64,000 nt of DNA from Fen-999 sp964530115 (GTDB lineage Bacteria > Pseudomonadota > Gammaproteobacteria > Burkholderiales > Rhodocyclaceae): contig CAZGYD010000058.1 of NCBI GenBank assembly GCA_964530115.1, positions 34,972 to 98,971 on the forward strand, in the 5' to 3' direction. This document shows, piece by piece, positions 1 through 9,141 of the stretch. Both the position numbers and the translations under genes were made by a program. The stretch's first letter is position 1, and each line of letters starts with the position of its first letter. The notes under the pieces are model-generated. The model saw only the letters and a list, made by a program, of their open reading frames with translations, made no database searches and had not been told where the DNA came from.

Positions 1-922
1 TGAGAAATTCCTGGACTTTCTCGTGCTGTCGCGAGGTCGCACGCACTGTCACGATCCCTGCTTCGGGATTGACGATGACAGAGGCGGCCTCCCGGAAGGT
101 GGTGCGTTTGACGGTCGTGATCCCCGACTGCTGCAGCATGGCTGGATTCGGGCTCCCGGCGATTCCGAGCGTCGCGGTTGTGCTTGTTCCGCGTCCTGTC
201 ACCGGAGGCTGGCCCGTGCCCGTCGTCGCCTGCTGATCGGCCCGCTCGATGATGGTTTCGGATGATCCTTCGGGCAGGATCTTGTCGGTTTCCCTCAGGA
301 TATCCTTGATGTTCTTTTCCAGGGTTTCCCAGAAATGGTGCTGAACCTTGTTCTCGATCCGGGTCTGGGAGTTGTTGCCGCCCGACACCGCCCCCGGCCC
401 GGCGGTTCCGCTGGCGCCAGGCCCGGTCGAGGCGACCTGGGTCGTGACCGTGACCGATCCGGTCGTGTCCCGGGACATGTTGACGTAATCGACCTTGTAG
501 GTGCGCAGATAGGGCGAGTCGGGCATCACTATCAGGTTCGGGCCATCCATTTCCCAGCGCATGTCGACCTGTTTCCCGATCCGGTTCAACAGTTGGGGGA
601 GCGTCTGATCTATCGCATTGAGCGTCACGGTTCCCGAGATTCCGGGATGGATATCGACATTGATTTTTGCGTCGCGGGCCAGGGCGAAAAGGAGGTCTTG
701 GACGCGGACATTGTTGACGACGACGCTGTAGGTTTCCGTTTTCGCTGCCGATTTCGGCGGGCTGAGCGCGACCGTGTTGCGGACCGGGTGAGGAATGTCG
801 GTCGTCGAGGCTGGTGAAGTCGGTGACTCCAGGTGGCCTGCTGACGGGGGCGCGACCGGGGCAGTCGTACAAGCCGCGGCCAGCAGTGCAACGAGCAATC
901 CTGATGTCAGTCTCGGCGTCAT
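1..922 (-). CDS. mshL: MshL-like pilus secretin lipoprotein, partial
   Basis: Outer-membrane secretin of an MSHA-type type IV pilus, the pore for the fibre. The gene reads leftward and runs off the window, so only about 307 N-terminal residues are visible and the beta-barrel is outside. Seen: a lipoprotein signal with lipobox LLAAAC (Cys18); an STN/secretin short domain around residues 60-130 (VQDLLFALARDAKINV); a secretin N-domain signature YLRTYKVDYVNMSRDTTG near 145-165; then a Ser/Thr/Gly-rich linker. The ATG at 922 is chosen because the signal peptide starts there. It follows an MshM-like ATPase with a 144-base gap that contains a short inverted repeat (998-1003/1014-1019). Family call is strong; MshL rather than PilQ rests on the linker type and the neighbour. 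Confidence 0.85.
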   Translation of the reverse strand, partial: MTPRLTSGLLVALLAAACTTAPVAPPSAGHLESPTSPASTTDIPHPVRNTVALSPPKSAAKTETYSVVVNNVRVQDLLFALARDAKINVDIHPGISGTVTLNAIDQTLPQLLNRIGKQVDMRWEMDGPNLIVMPDSPYLRTYKVDYVNMSRDTTGSVTVTTQVASTGPGASGTAGPGAVSGGNNSQTRIENKVQHHFWETLEKNIKDILRETDKILPEGSSETIIERADQQATTGTGQPPVTGRGTSTTATLGIAGSPNPAMLQQSGITTVKRTTFREAASVIVNPEAGIVTVRATSRQHEKVQEFL

Positions 923-1066
923 CGCGATGTCGGCTTTGTTGGTAAGGGATTGATGGCAACGAACAATTGGGGGAGAGCCTTCAGTCATTTGCATCTTACA
1001 TAGAAAAATTCTCCTATGTTCTTGATTTGTCTGGCTTGATCTTTGCAATAACGACGATTTTGGTTT

Positions 1067-2494
1067 TCACTTTAACCGTATGACCTGTCGAGGAAAGGGC
1101 TTGGCGGCTCGCAGTTCTGGCGGCAGGGCCGATATCCCCCGCAAAGCGGCTTCCTGACTTTCGAAATCCCCGTAGATGACGCCAAGGCGTTTCTCGCTGC
1201 CCAGGTCTGCCAGGTAAAGGCCGGCTCGGTCCGGATCGAGAAGCCGGTCCGCCTTGGCCAGATACTGGATCACGAAGGGTACGTCGGCCGTCGTTGCGGT
1301 CGCGAGCTGGATGAACCAGCGTTCGGGGGAGGTCTGGGCGATCCATTGACGGGTTTCGGCCAGGCGTGCGTTGATGACGGATCCGAATTCCCGATCGTTC
1401 GGCGATCCGGGTAACTCGAGTGTCCCCGCGCCTACCGGCCGGGGAAGGGCTTTCAAGTCTGCCCGGGCGTCATGGGCTAACGAGGCTGAGGATGCCGTTT
1501 CGTCGCGCACGCTGTCCTGCTGCGGTGCTGCGTCGCCGGGGGGGGTGGTGCGTAAGGCCGATTCAGGTACGGGAATGCCGTCTTTTTGTCGTGACGGAAG
1601 CACCAGCAGCAACGACGTCGCGATCAACCCGGCAATGGCGAAACCCCCGGCAATGAACACGGAGACGTATTTTTTTTTGCCGGTGGCGTCATAGAGGGCA
1701 TCGCGGATGGCTATGCGAGCCTCCCGTGGCGTCACCCGATGAGATCCTTCGGCAAAAGCGGCCAGGAGCGCCTTGTCGGCGAGAATGTTGATCCGGCGGG
1801 TCAGCCCGCGGGATGCGCGGCTGATCATTCCGACGGCGCGTGCCGAAAACACATCGGGGCCGCGGTAGCCGGCGGTGCGCATCCTGAAGTCGATGTAGCT
1901 GGCGACCTCGTCCCGGGTCAAGGGTGCGAGCGTGAAGTGGTGCGTGATGCGCTCCCTGAGCTGCCTCATGTCCGGTTTTGCCAGCATCTGATCGAGCTCG
2001 GGCTGTCCGAACAGCACGATATGAAGGAGCTTGTGGCGGCTGGTTTCGAGATTCGACAGCAGGCGTATTTGCTCGAGCGTCTCGGCCGGCATCGCGTGTG
2101 CTTCGTCGATGAGGACGACGACCTGCCGACCATCGGCATGCAGCGCGATGAGCTTTTCCTGGAGGCTCCGGATGATTGCACTCGTGCGCACGTCTCCTTC
2201 GAAACGAAGCCCAAGTTCCTCGACGATGGCGGAGGCGATGTCATCTCGGGACAATGCCGGGTTTGCCAGATAGACGGGGATGACCTGTGCGGGCAGCCGC
2301 TCTGTCAGCATTCTGCAAAGCATCGTCTTGCCGCTGCCGACCTCTCCGGTGACCTTGACGATTCCCTGATCGTGGAGGATTGCGTATGCCAGCGCATCCA
2401 GCGTCGAGCCGCGGTTCGCCCCGGAGAAAAAGAACTCCGTGTGGGGCGTGATGCGGAAAGGCGGCTCGTCGAGACCGAAATGTTCCAGGTACAC
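1067..2494 (-). CDS. mshM: MshM/ExeA-family AAA+ ATPase with membrane segment and C-terminal SPOR-like domain
   Basis: Pilus-assembly ATPase of the ExeA/MshM family, thought to help secretin assembly through a peptidoglycan-associated part. Starts with GTG (YLEHFGLDEPPF is the usual family N-terminus). Walker A GEVGSGKT near residue 50 and Walker B VVLIDEAHAM near 128; one transmembrane segment near 275-297; the last ~100 residues look SPOR-like. The start lies 3 bases after the TAG of the upstream response regulator, so they are co-transcribed. Oddities: a nine-base A run (1670-1678, as T on the + strand) just before the membrane segment and an eight-base C run (1538-1545) in the linker; either could slip and cut off the C-terminal part. 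Confidence 0.85.
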   Translation of the reverse strand: MYLEHFGLDEPPFRITPHTEFFFSGANRGSTLDALAYAILHDQGIVKVTGEVGSGKTMLCRMLTERLPAQVIPVYLANPALSRDDIASAIVEELGLRFEGDVRTSAIIRSLQEKLIALHADGRQVVVLIDEAHAMPAETLEQIRLLSNLETSRHKLLHIVLFGQPELDQMLAKPDMRQLRERITHHFTLAPLTRDEVASYIDFRMRTAGYRGPDVFSARAVGMISRASRGLTRRINILADKALLAAFAEGSHRVTPREARIAIRDALYDATGKKKYVSVFIAGGFAIAGLIATSLLLVLPSRQKDGIPVPESALRTTPPGDAAPQQDSVRDETASSASLAHDARADLKALPRPVGAGTLELPGSPNDREFGSVINARLAETRQWIAQTSPERWFIQLATATTADVPFVIQYLAKADRLLDPDRAGLYLADLGSEKRLGVIYGDFESQEAALRGISALPPELRAAKPFPRQVIRLK

Positions 2495-2497
2495 GTT

Positions 2498-3940
2498 CTA
2501 TGGTTCCTCGTCTTGACCTCGAGCACCCCGGTCCCTGCTGAGAATGTCTATGCGGTTATAGAGGGTGGTGCGGTTGAGGCCAAGCAGCCGCGCGGCTTGA
2601 CTGATGTTGTTCTTTGCCAGCTGCTGCGCTGCCTTGATGTAAGCGTGTTCCCATTGCCGGAGGATTTGGTCCAGATCGAAATGTGGGCTTTCGCGCAATT
2701 GACGCAACGCCAGAGTGGCGATCTGTGCCTCGGACATGGGAAAGGCGAGCTCGGCAGATTCCCGTGGTAGCTCTGCGTCCAGCTCCGTGTTCAGTTCGGC
2801 CAGTCCCACCGGCTTACCATCGTGTTTGGCAAGCAGGCGGATCACGATGTTGCGCAGCTCGCGTACGTTTCCGGGGAAATGGTATTCGGCCCAGCGCGCT
2901 TTGGCTTCGGGGGTAAAAACAAGGGCATGGTCGCGTCCTGGTCCGGCATGGCGACGGCTGAAATGTTCCAGCAAGCGGAAACGGTCTTGGCCCATTTCAC
3001 GGAGCGGTGGCACGTCGATCGTGAGCACGGAAAGGCGATGATAGAGGTCGGCGCGGAACCGCCCTTCCCGGATTTCGCGCTTCAGGTCGCGGTTGGTCGC
3101 CGCGATGATGCGGGCTTGCGACAGGCGCGGACGGGTTTCGCCGACGCGCTGGAACTGTCCGTTTTCCAATACGCGCAAGAGCTTCGGCTGGAGATCCAGG
3201 GGAAGCTCGCCGATTTCATCCAGAAACAGCGTTCCGTCGGCCGCTTCCTCGAAGTAACCGGGGAGTGCGCCGACCGCACCGGTGAACGCGCCCTTGGCGT
3301 GGCCGAACAATGTTGGCTCCACCAGATTCGGCGGGATGGCGGCACAGTTCAAGGCTAGAAACGGGAAGGACTTTCTGTCCGACAGGCGATGCAGGGCGTT
3401 GGCCACGAGTTCCTTGCCGCTTCCCGACTCTCCTTCGATGAGTACCGGGTAGGGGGAGTTGGCGTATTGCCGTATCCGGGAGCGAAGCTTTTCCATCGGC
3501 GGGCTGCTGCCGACGAGCTCGATTTCCGCTGCATCGGGCTCGGCGCCATAGGTGAGCAGGCTGTGTAGCGAGTTGCGCAGCATGTCCGGATCCACCGGCT
3601 TGGCGATGAAATCCACCGCTCCCAGCGTGCGCGCATGGCGCGCATTGGCTTCGTCGCTTTGGCCCGAGAGGATGACGATCTGGATTCCCGGTCCGAGCGC
3701 CAGGAGTTCCGTGATCAGTGCAAACCCTTCGTTGGGCTTGTGTGGCGTGGGTGGCAGCCCGAGATCGACGAGCGCGATTTCCGGCAATGGCCTGACCTGT
3801 CTCGCTTTCGCAAGGGCTTCCGGGCGGGTCGTCGCGGACAGCACTTCGAAGTCCCGACGCAGGACGTACGCCAGGGTATCCGAGATCAGCGGATCGTCAT
3901 CGACGAGCAGGAGTTTCGGTTTTTCCTCGATGTCGGGCAT
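2498..3940 (-). CDS. NtrC-type sigma-54 response regulator
   Basis: Transcription activator with three domains. Receiver (1-~125): acidic LLLVDDDPL, phospho-acceptor Asp in ALVDLGLPP, Lys in FIAKPVD. Central AAA+ domain: Walker A GESGSGKE, intact sigma-54 contact loop GAFTGA, Walker B GTLFLDEIGEL, R-finger region. C-terminal Fis-type helix-turn-helix (NNISQAARLLGLNRTTLYNR). It resembles PrsR/PilR-like regulators. First gene of a leftward operon with mshM and mshL; no partner kinase in the window. The ATG at 3940 gives 480 residues; an in-frame GTG at 3979 just after an AGAGAAGG-like site is an alternative. Its targets could include the sigma-54 pilin promoters at 33.8 and 34.4 kb (inference). 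Confidence 0.9.
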   Translation of the reverse strand: MPDIEEKPKLLLVDDDPLISDTLAYVLRRDFEVLSATTRPEALAKARQVRPLPEIALVDLGLPPTPHKPNEGFALITELLALGPGIQIVILSGQSDEANARHARTLGAVDFIAKPVDPDMLRNSLHSLLTYGAEPDAAEIELVGSSPPMEKLRSRIRQYANSPYPVLIEGESGSGKELVANALHRLSDRKSFPFLALNCAAIPPNLVEPTLFGHAKGAFTGAVGALPGYFEEAADGTLFLDEIGELPLDLQPKLLRVLENGQFQRVGETRPRLSQARIIAATNRDLKREIREGRFRADLYHRLSVLTIDVPPLREMGQDRFRLLEHFSRRHAGPGRDHALVFTPEAKARWAEYHFPGNVRELRNIVIRLLAKHDGKPVGLAELNTELDAELPRESAELAFPMSEAQIATLALRQLRESPHFDLDQILRQWEHAYIKAAQQLAKNNISQAARLLGLNRTTLYNRIDILSRDRGARGQDEEP

Positions 3941-4096
3941 GTCGGCGCGTTCGTTCGTCAAGGTCCGGCGCCCGCGCACCTTCTCTGATGGCTGCGGTCA
4001 GTCGCTCGGCGACAAACCATTATGATCGCATGGCCCAGAGAAGGGAGTGATTCCTTGTTTGATAGAATTCGTCAACTTTCAAGTGCAGCCTTAAGC

Positions 4097-4918
4097 ATGC
4101 CTCTTACGCTCCTGACCGATCCTCTCGTCGAGCTCGTTGATGTGGGTTTTTCCTACAATCAGCGGCCGGTGCTTCGCGGCATCAACATGGCGATTCCAAG
4201 AGGACGGATAGTGGCCATCATGGGTATCTCCGGTGGCGGCAAGACCACGACGCTGCGTCTGATCGGTGGCCAGTTGAGGGCAACGTCCGGTGTGGTGCGC
4301 GTGGCCGGGCAGGACGTCGGCTCGCTGTCCGGGCGGGCGCTATATGCGATGCGCCGCCGGATGGGGATGCTGTTTCAGTTCGGGGCGCTCTTTACCGACA
4401 TGTCCGTGTTCGACAATGTGGCCTTCCAGATGCGCGAACATACCGACCTGCCGGCGGACATGATCCATGACTTGGTGATGATGAAGCTCCACGCCGTCGG
4501 CTTGCGGGGCGTCGCCCATTTGATGCCCTCGGAACTTTCGGGCGGCATGGCCCGGCGGGTGGCGCTGGCGCGGGCGATCGCGCTCGATCCGATGTTGATC
4601 ATGTACGACGAGCCTTTTGCCGGCCTCGACCCGATTTCATTGTCAATCATCGGCGAACTCATCCGCAGCCTCAACGACGCCCTCGGCGCCAGTTCGATCA
4701 TCGTCACGCATGATGTCCAAGAGTCCCTGAAGATCGTCGATTACGTCTATTTCGTCTCGGAAGGCCGCATCGTCGCCGAAGGAACGCCAGACGACATACG
4801 CCGTTCCGAGGCGCCGTACGTCCATCAGTTCGTCTGGGGCGAGGCCGACGGTCCGGTTGCCTTTCATTACCCGGCCCGTCCTTATCGTCAGGATATGGAA
4901 GCGGTGGCTCATGCCTGA
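4097..4918 (+). CDS. mlaF: MlaF, phospholipid transport ABC ATPase
   Basis: ATPase of the inner-membrane MlaFEDB complex that moves phospholipids between inner and outer membrane. Walker A GISGGGKTTTLR, signature LSGGMARRVALARA, Walker B MLIMYDEPFAGLD, switch His in IIVTHD. The ATG at 4097 gives 273 residues, close to the usual ~270; the frame stays open back to 4022 but that extension is unlike the family. First gene of mlaFEDACB; its stop overlaps mlaE by 8 bases. Divergent from the response regulator with about 120-155 bases between, where the promoter must lie. Confidence 0.95.
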   Translation: MPLTLLTDPLVELVDVGFSYNQRPVLRGINMAIPRGRIVAIMGISGGGKTTTLRLIGGQLRATSGVVRVAGQDVGSLSGRALYAMRRRMGMLFQFGALFTDMSVFDNVAFQMREHTDLPADMIHDLVMMKLHAVGLRGVAHLMPSELSGGMARRVALARAIALDPMLIMYDEPFAGLDPISLSIIGELIRSLNDALGASSIIVTHDVQESLKIVDYVYFVSEGRIVAEGTPDDIRRSEAPYVHQFVWGEADGPVAFHYPARPYRQDMEAVAHA

Positions 4919-5705
4919 GCGAATCGCAAACGCCCTACGCTGGCTGGGCAGGGGGGTGAACGACCGCATCTGGCGTTTGGGTTTCGCCAGCCGCTTTCTC
5001 GCGCTGACACTCCTTTATTCGGGAACCTCGCTGCGCCGCTTTTTCCTCACCGTCCGGGAAATCTATTTCACCGGCGTGCTCTCCCTGATCATCATTCTGG
5101 TGTCAGGACTGTTCGTAGGCATGGTGCTGGGACTGCAGGGGTATGACACGCTCCAGCGTTATGGCTCTTCTGAAGCCTTGGGCATTCTCGTTGCCCTTTC
5201 CCTCGTGCGTGAGCTCGGTCCTGTCGTGTCGGCGTTGCTTTTCGCGAGTCGCGCCGGTTCGGCGATCACGGCGGAGATCGGCCTGATGAAGGCGACCGAA
5301 CAGCTCTCCGCGATGGAGATGATGGCGGTCAATCCGATTGCCCGCGTCGTCGCGCCGCGCTTCTGGGCTGGCGTGATTTCCATGCCGCTCCTCGCTGCAC
5401 TCTTCTCGGCGATGGGAGTCCTGGGAGGCTATCTCGTCGGTGTGCGACTGATCGGTGTGGACGAGGGCTCGTTCTGGTCCCAGATGCAGGCGTCGGTGGA
5501 TTTCCGCGAAGACATCATGAATGGCGTCATCAAGAGTTTCGTTTTCGGGATCATCGTCAGCTGGATCGCGGTGTTCGAAGGATACGATGCCGAACCCACG
5601 GCAGAGGGCGTTTCCGGAGCGACGACCCGGACGGTGGTGACTTCTTCGCTCGCGATTCTCGCCGCAGATTTCATACTCACCGCATTCATGTTCAGGGGTG
5701 CCTGA
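4911..5705 (+). CDS. mlaE: MlaE, phospholipid transport permease
   Basis: Integral membrane permease of MlaFEDB, 264 residues. Contains the MlaE-family core with several transmembrane helices (for example ILVSGLFVGMVLGLQGY and ALGILVALSLVRELGPVVSA) and the ATPase-coupling region SRAGSAITAEIGLMKATEQ. The ATG at 4911 overlaps the mlaF stop (ATGCCTGA) and gives the expected length; an upstream in-frame start at 4857 would lie deep in mlaF. The stop overlaps the mlaD start by one base, so the genes are translationally coupled. Confidence 0.95.
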   Translation: MPERIANALRWLGRGVNDRIWRLGFASRFLALTLLYSGTSLRRFFLTVREIYFTGVLSLIIILVSGLFVGMVLGLQGYDTLQRYGSSEALGILVALSLVRELGPVVSALLFASRAGSAITAEIGLMKATEQLSAMEMMAVNPIARVVAPRFWAGVISMPLLAALFSAMGVLGGYLVGVRLIGVDEGSFWSQMQASVDFREDIMNGVIKSFVFGIIVSWIAVFEGYDAEPTAEGVSGATTRTVVTSSLAILAADFILTAFMFRGA

Positions 5706-6175
5706 TGAACCGCTTGACACTCGACCTCTGGGTCGGCTTTTTCGTTGCCGTCGGGCTTGCGTCTTTGCTCTTTCTCGCGCTCAAGGTCGGCAATCTGAGC
5801 AGTTCGGCCATGGGCGACACGTATCGGCTCGAAGCTAGGTTTGATAACATTGGCGGGCTCAAGGTGCGTGCGCCGATCAAGAGCGCCGGCGTCGTCGTCG
5901 GCCGGGTCGCCGAAATCCGTTTCGACCCGGAAAACTATGTCGCGGTCGTCGTCATGCAGGTCGACAGCCGCTACCGCTTCCCCGTCGATACTTTTGCCAC
6001 GATCCTGACCTCCGGCTTGCTCGGTGAGCAGTACGTCGGCTTCGAGGTTGGCGGTGAGACGGAAATGCTCAAGAATGGCGACGTCATCAAGAAGACCCAG
6101 TCCGCGGTCGTTCTCGAGAAGCTGATCGGGCAATTCCTGTTCAGCAAGGCTGCCGAAGGTTCGGACAAGCAATGA
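5705..6175 (+). CDS. mlaD: MlaD, MCE-domain lipid-binding subunit
   Basis: Membrane-anchored MCE protein that forms the periplasmic hexameric lipid channel of Mla. One N-terminal transmembrane segment (LWVGFFVAVGLASLLFLALK) followed by a single MCE domain (FDNIGGLKVRAPIKSAGVVV). 156 residues, somewhat short compared with E. coli MlaD (about 183) because the C-terminal tail is reduced. Start overlaps the mlaE stop; end overlaps mlaA by four bases. Confidence 0.95.
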   Translation: MNRLTLDLWVGFFVAVGLASLLFLALKVGNLSSSAMGDTYRLEARFDNIGGLKVRAPIKSAGVVVGRVAEIRFDPENYVAVVVMQVDSRYRFPVDTFATILTSGLLGEQYVGFEVGGETEMLKNGDVIKKTQSAVVLEKLIGQFLFSKAAEGSDKQ

Positions 6176-6927
6176 ATTTGGTGGCAACTGCAACGATGAC
6201 GGGTATCAGACAGGTTGGTGGCGGCACTGCCGCATGCCGCTGCGGACTGCTGGTGATGATGATCGCGGCATGGCTCGCCGCCGGTTGTGCGACGACGACG
6301 AACCGGGATCCGCTGGAAAGCTTCAACCGTTCTGTCTTCGCGTTCAACGAGGGGCTGGATAAAGCGCTGATCAAGCCGGTTGCCAAGGGCTACGAGGCCT
6401 TGTTGCCTGGTTTCGTGCGCACCGGCGTCAGCAACTTCTTCGGCAATGTTGCCGACGTGCTCACCGGTTTGAACAACCTCCTCCAAGGTAAGCCGGCAGA
6501 AGCGGTGAACGATGCGGCGAGGGTGATCTTCAATTCAAGCTTCGGAATTTTCGGATTCTTCGATGTCGCTACGGAGATGGGGCTGGAGAAGCATGAGGAG
6601 GATTTCGGTCAGACCCTCGGTCGCTGGGGGGTGGAACCGGGTGCTTATCTCGTCGTGCCCGTGTTCGGACCGCGAAACGTTCGGGATGCGGTCGGGTTGG
6701 TGGTCGACCTTGCTGCGGATCCGGTCGGAAATCTCGACGATGTCGCGCTGCGGAATTCACTGGCCGCTTTGCGCCTTGTCAGCGACCGGGCAGCCATCCT
6801 GCCGGCCGACAAGATCATTGAGGAGGCGGCGATCGACAAGTACGCGTATATTCGTGACGCATATTCACAGCGTCGCCTCAATCAAGTTTTCGATGGTCGC
6901 CCGCCTCGGGAACCAGAAGAGGAATGA
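6172..6927 (+). CDS. mlaA: MlaA (VacJ) outer-membrane lipoprotein
   Basis: Outer-membrane lipoprotein that extracts mislocalised phospholipid from the outer leaflet. Long signal peptide ending in lipobox LAAGC followed by the family opening DPLESFNRSVFAFNEGLD and the VacJ core (GVSNFFGNVADVLTGLNNLL, EEDFGQTLGRWG). 251 residues. ATGA overlap with mlaD. In enterobacteria mlaA is unlinked; here, as in many beta-proteobacteria, it lies inside the mla operon between mlaD and mlaC. Confidence 0.94.
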   Translation: MNLVATATMTGIRQVGGGTAACRCGLLVMMIAAWLAAGCATTTNRDPLESFNRSVFAFNEGLDKALIKPVAKGYEALLPGFVRTGVSNFFGNVADVLTGLNNLLQGKPAEAVNDAARVIFNSSFGIFGFFDVATEMGLEKHEEDFGQTLGRWGVEPGAYLVVPVFGPRNVRDAVGLVVDLAADPVGNLDDVALRNSLAALRLVSDRAAILPADKIIEEAAIDKYAYIRDAYSQRRLNQVFDGRPPREPEEE

Positions 6928-6963
6928 TCGGTCTAGGGATACGTTGCCGTCGAAGGATCTGAC

Positions 6964-7569
6964 ATGAAATACCTATTGAACCTGTTGGCCCTGTTGGGAT
7001 CCCTTGCCATCGCCGGAATCACTCACGCGCAGGAAATGGCGCCTGATGTGCTGGTGCGAACCGTGACCGACGAGGTCCTCGACATCGTTCGCAAGGACAA
7101 GGACATTCAGGCGGGAAGCACGCGCAAGGCTGTCGAACTGGCCGAGGCGAAGGTTCTGCCGCATTTCGACTTCGTCCGCATGACCCGTCTTGCCATGGGT
7201 AAAGACTGGCGACAGGCGACACCGGCCCAGCAGAAGGCGCTGGTCGACGAGTTTCGCACTTTGCTCGTCCGCACCTATTCGAAGGCGCTGACCGAATACC
7301 GCAATCAGACGATCGAGGTCAAGCCGGCGAAGATGCAGTCGGGAGATACCGAGGTCATCGTGCGCAGCGTCGTCATCCAGCCGGGTGCCAAGCCGGTCCA
7401 GATCGACTACAGCCTGCAGAAAGGCGACCAAGGCTGGAAGGTCTATGACATTTCGGTCGCCGGCGTGAGCCTGGTGACGAATTACCGAAGCTCCTTTGCA
7501 CAAGAGGTCAGCTCGGGCGGCATCGAGGGGTTGCTGGCCTCGTTGCGAGCAAAGAACAAGGGGAGTTGA
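6964..7569 (+). CDS. mlaC: MlaC, periplasmic phospholipid shuttle
   Basis: Soluble lipid carrier between MlaA and MlaD. Signal peptide (cleavage after THAQ region), then the Tol_Tol_Ttg2 domain with typical segments VLPHFDFVRMTRLAMGKDWR and GWKVYDISVAGVSLVTNYR. 201 residues, the usual size. Ends against the mlaB gene with no gap. Confidence 0.95.
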   Translation: MKYLLNLLALLGSLAIAGITHAQEMAPDVLVRTVTDEVLDIVRKDKDIQAGSTRKAVELAEAKVLPHFDFVRMTRLAMGKDWRQATPAQQKALVDEFRTLLVRTYSKALTEYRNQTIEVKPAKMQSGDTEVIVRSVVIQPGAKPVQIDYSLQKGDQGWKVYDISVAGVSLVTNYRSSFAQEVSSGGIEGLLASLRAKNKGS

Positions 7570-7589
7570 GTCGGAGTGGGGCGATCCTC

Positions 7590-7871
7590 ATGATACGGGT
7601 CGAAGGAGACCGGCTATGCGTGTCCGGCCCCATGCTCATGGGATCGGCAGCGCAGCTGAAGACGGCGGGCGTTGGCCTGCTTACCGATGGCGTCGGCCGG
7701 ATCGACCTTTCCGGTGTCACTGAGGCCGACTCGTCGGCAGTCGCGCTACTCCTCGCCTGGGTGCGCGCCGCGCAAGAGCAGGGGCGGCCGGTGACCATCA
7801 TCAATCCACCGGAGAGCATTCGTTCGCTGGCCGCACTTTACGGCGTGGCCGAACTCTTGCCTCTGGCGTGA
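7590..7871 (+). CDS. mlaB: MlaB, STAS-domain subunit
   Basis: Cytoplasmic STAS protein that binds MlaF and stabilises the transporter. 93 residues with the STAS core RIDLSGVTEADSSAVALLLA. The ATG at 7590 fits the family; a TTG at 7566 overlapping the mlaC stop is possible. It ends 12 bases before murA. The ibaG/bolA-like gene often found between mlaB and murA is absent. Confidence 0.9.
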   Translation: MIRVEGDRLCVSGPMLMGSAAQLKTAGVGLLTDGVGRIDLSGVTEADSSAVALLLAWVRAAQEQGRPVTIINPPESIRSLAALYGVAELLPLA

Positions 7872-7883
7872 TCTGATTTTTCC

Positions 7884-9137
7884 ATGGACAAACTGCTGAT
7901 CGAGGGCGGTGTTCCGCTCAGGGGCGAAGTCACCATCTCGGGTGCAAAAAACGCCGCATTACCCTTATTGACCGCGGCCCTGCTGACTCGCGAGCCCGTG
8001 ACCTTCACCAATCTTCCGGCGCTCAACGACGTCGGAACGATGCTTAAGCTCCTGGCGCAAATGGGCGTCAGGGTCACGCGCGAGGCTGCCGATGCCGTGA
8101 CGCTCGATGCGTCCGCGCTCGACAACCCGATCGCGCCCTACGAACTCGTCAAGACCATGCGCGCCTCGATCCTGGTGCTCGGGCCTCTGGTGGCGCGGGC
8201 CGGCGAGGCTCGCGTATCGCTCCCGGGAGGCTGCGCGATCGGCGCCCGGCCTGTCGATCAGCACATCAAGGGGCTACAGGCGATGGGTGCGGAAATCTCG
8301 GTCGAGCACGGCTATGTCCGTGCGCGTTCGCCCCGTCTTAGGGGGGCGCGCCTGTTTACCGACATGGTGACCGTCACGGGAACCGAGAACCTCATGATGG
8401 CCGCCTGCCTGGCCAGCGGCGAGACGGTCATCGAAAATGCGGCACGCGAACCGGAAGTCGTCGACCTGGCCAAATGCCTGACCGCGATGGGGGCGCGCAT
8501 CTCCGGCGCGGGCACCGACGTGATCAGGATCCAGGGGGTGGACCGGCTGCATGGCGCTGTCCATCGCATCATGCCGGACCGCATCGAGACCGGAACATAC
8601 CTTTGCGCCGCAGCGGCGACCGGCGGTGAGATTCGCCTGACCGGCACTTCTTCCTCCTGCCTCGACGTGGTCATCGACAAACTCATGGATACCGGCTGCG
8701 AAATCGGCATCGAGCGGGACGCCATCACGCTCAAGGCGCCGCCGAGACTGACGGCCGTGTCGATCCGCACCGCGCCCTATCCAGCGTTCCCGACCGACAT
8801 GCAGGCGCAGTTCATGGCCATCAACGCGATCGCCGAGGGTACGGCGGTGATCCGTGAGACCATTTTCGAAAACCGCTTCATGCATGCGGTCGAACTCATT
8901 CGTTTGGGGGCCGACATCAAGATCGATGGCAACACGGCTTTCGTCACGGGCGTTGCCCGACTTGAGGGCGCGACCGTCATGGCCACCGACCTGCGTGCGT
9001 CGGCAAGTCTGGTGATCGCTGGGCTCGCCGCCCAAGGGGAAACGCTCGTCGATCGCATCTATCATCTCGACCGGGGCTATGAACGCTTGGAGCAGAAGCT
9101 GTCGGCGCTGGGCGCGCGCGTTCGCCGGGTAAAATAG
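7884..9137 (+). CDS. murA: MurA, UDP-GlcNAc enolpyruvyl transferase
   Basis: First committed step of peptidoglycan synthesis: adds enolpyruvate from PEP to UDP-N-acetylglucosamine. 417 residues, the standard length. Seen: SGAKNAALPLL near the N-terminus, the active-site loop PGGCAIGARPVDQH carrying the PEP- and fosfomycin-reactive Cys, and TDMQAQFMAINA. Follows mlaB by 12 bases and precedes hisG by 4 bases, the common beta/gamma-proteobacterial arrangement. Confidence 0.97.
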   Translation: MDKLLIEGGVPLRGEVTISGAKNAALPLLTAALLTREPVTFTNLPALNDVGTMLKLLAQMGVRVTREAADAVTLDASALDNPIAPYELVKTMRASILVLGPLVARAGEARVSLPGGCAIGARPVDQHIKGLQAMGAEISVEHGYVRARSPRLRGARLFTDMVTVTGTENLMMAACLASGETVIENAAREPEVVDLAKCLTAMGARISGAGTDVIRIQGVDRLHGAVHRIMPDRIETGTYLCAAAATGGEIRLTGTSSSCLDVVIDKLMDTGCEIGIERDAITLKAPPRLTAVSIRTAPYPAFPTDMQAQFMAINAIAEGTAVIRETIFENRFMHAVELIRLGADIKIDGNTAFVTGVARLEGATVMATDLRASASLVIAGLAAQGETLVDRIYHLDRGYERLEQKLSALGARVRRVK

Positions 9138-9141
9138 CCGC

